DNA of 64,000 nucleotides from an uncultured Lachnospiraceae bacterium (lineage in GTDB: Bacteria; Bacillota; Clostridia; Lachnospirales; Lachnospiraceae), in contig URXX01000006.1 in assembly GCA_900551895.1 (NCBI GenBank), positions 71,386 through 135,385 of the forward strand, written 5' to 3'. Each line of letters begins with the position of its first letter. Within the stretch, counting starts at the first letter, position 1. Of the stretch, positions 63,531-64,000 are shown piece by piece. Both the position numbers and the translations under genes were made by a program. The notes beneath the pieces were generated by a model. The model did not search any database, was not told the DNA's origin, and saw nothing but the letters and a program-made list of their open reading frames with translations.

Positions 63531-63651
63531 TGATAACACCATGATAACAAAATATCCAAAAACCACACGGACACAGCGGAAAATCCGGATTTTCCTACAC
63601 AAATCACACGAAAAATCACTATTTGCATACCGCAATACACCAGTCTGATAT
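63531..63651 (+). repeat. Right arm of element 2
   Basis: It starts TGATAACACCATGATAACAAAAT (63531-63553) and ends CTGATAT before the att core. Homologous to 56772-56892. No gene. Confidence 0.85.
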
Positions 63652-63705
63652 CGTGAAGGTGGACGTACAGTAGGTTCAGGACGTGTTGCTACAATCGTAG
63701 AATAA
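63652..63705 (+). pseudogene. Displaced original tuf 3' end and att copy 3
   Basis: CGTGAAGGTGGACGTAC is followed by codons for TVGSGRVATIVE and TAA. Several codons differ from the two element-type copies and the last residues are TIVE, not SIIE. This is best read as the host's own tuf end, pushed 15.4 kb away by the insertions. Confidence 0.8.
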
Positions 63706-63724
63706 TTATAACGCGTATAAATTA

Positions 63725-63894
63725 AGGGGCTGTCGCTTTAACGATTAGTAAATCGTGAAGCGGCAGCTTCCTTTTTCCCGATTTTCTCTATATAATTGCG
63801 CTGTATCTATTGAAACAGTAACTTTTTCGTAAAAAAGCCGTACTTTAATACAATTCCAAAATTGGATTTGAAAAAAATTTTGCTTTTTCTAAAT
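63725..63894 (-). repeat. Probable end of an IS1182-like insertion sequence, with terminator hairpin
   Basis: GGGGCTGTCGCTTTA... resembles the terminal repeat of IS1182-type elements. It contains a strong hairpin (GCTGTCGCTT.AACGATT...AATCGT.AAGCGGCAGC) followed by TTCCTTTTT, which could also end tuf-side transcription. The other IS end is outside the window. Confidence 0.5.
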
Positions 63895-64000
63895 TTATGC
63901 ACTCTTCAAAGAAAATAAATGCCTTCCCGTTTTCCCTTTTTGGATTTTGTTATGAAGTTTATTTACATTTTTGGCCATTGCCAGCAAAACACTTTCAGCA
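63895..64000 (-). CDS. IS1182-like transposase, C-terminal end (partial)
   Basis: The last 35 codons on the minus strand read AESVLLAMAKNVNKLHNKIQ...KGKTGRHLFSLKSA and stop at 63895. This matches the C-terminus of IS1182-family DDE transposases. The rest lies beyond the window. Confidence 0.72.
   Translation of the reverse strand, partial: AESVLLAMAKNVNKLHNKIQKGKTGRHLFSLKSA

Overview
The window looks like a chromosome segment of a low-GC, Gram-positive anaerobe of the class Clostridia, most likely a gut Lachnospiraceae. The evidence is the AT-rich coding, strong GGAGG ribosome sites, Spo0A-type and YesMN-type regulators, DUF3793/DUF2325 iron-associated genes and two feoA genes. No rRNA, tRNA or CRISPR array was seen. 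Species cannot be named from the sequence alone.

Layout. 1-1.4 kb: end of an oligopeptide ABC importer (oppD partial, oppF). 1.5-7.7 kb: a giant wall-anchored family GH2 beta-galactosidase. 7.9-15.4 kb: rpoB-rpoC. 15.4-17.5 kb: a purine-type NCS2 permease and a DUF1275 membrane protein. 17.5-26.1 kb: a SipW signal-peptidase operon with three SipW-type secreted proteins, a 1670-residue repeat-rich surface protein and a small membrane-anchored protein, probably a TasA-like fibre or adhesin system. 26.0-36.2 kb: an iron region (DtxR-family repressor, feoA-feoA-feoB, DegV, a Fur-box operon with two half-size ABC exporters, DUF3793, DUF2325, and a Cys-rich mini-membrane protein interrupted by an in-frame UGA). 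36.2-43.6 kb: M24 peptidase, a receiver-less Spo0A-like protein, PepD, and a YesM/solute-binding lipoprotein/YesN sensing set. 43.7-48.3 kb: rpsL-rpsG-fusA-tuf.

48.25-63.67 kb is accessory DNA built from two related elements in tandem, both inserted in the last codons of tuf. A 17-bp core in the tuf 3' end occurs three times (48247, 56893, 63652). Each element carries its own replacement tuf end, and the displaced original end lies at the far right. The elements share left-arm and right-arm sequences with TGATAACA repeats, but no integrase was found in either. Element 1 holds decayed conjugation genes (truncated SNF2/methylase polyprotein with nested tnpV, truncated relaxase, mobC, a candidate oriT) and stress-type cargo (YjbR, CorA, a DUF308 protein, a CIRCE-controlled Hsp20, a truncated DUF4118/GAF sensor). 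Element 2 holds a group II intron 5' remnant, a broken restriction-modification pair (5'-truncated C5 methylase, frameshifted Eco47II-like nuclease) and an intact three-gene operon: an OLD-type ATPase/TOPRIM nuclease, a UvrD-like helicase (together Gabija-like) and a small Cys-rich/HTH-like protein.

After the elements comes the end of an IS1182-like transposase on the minus strand, running off the window.
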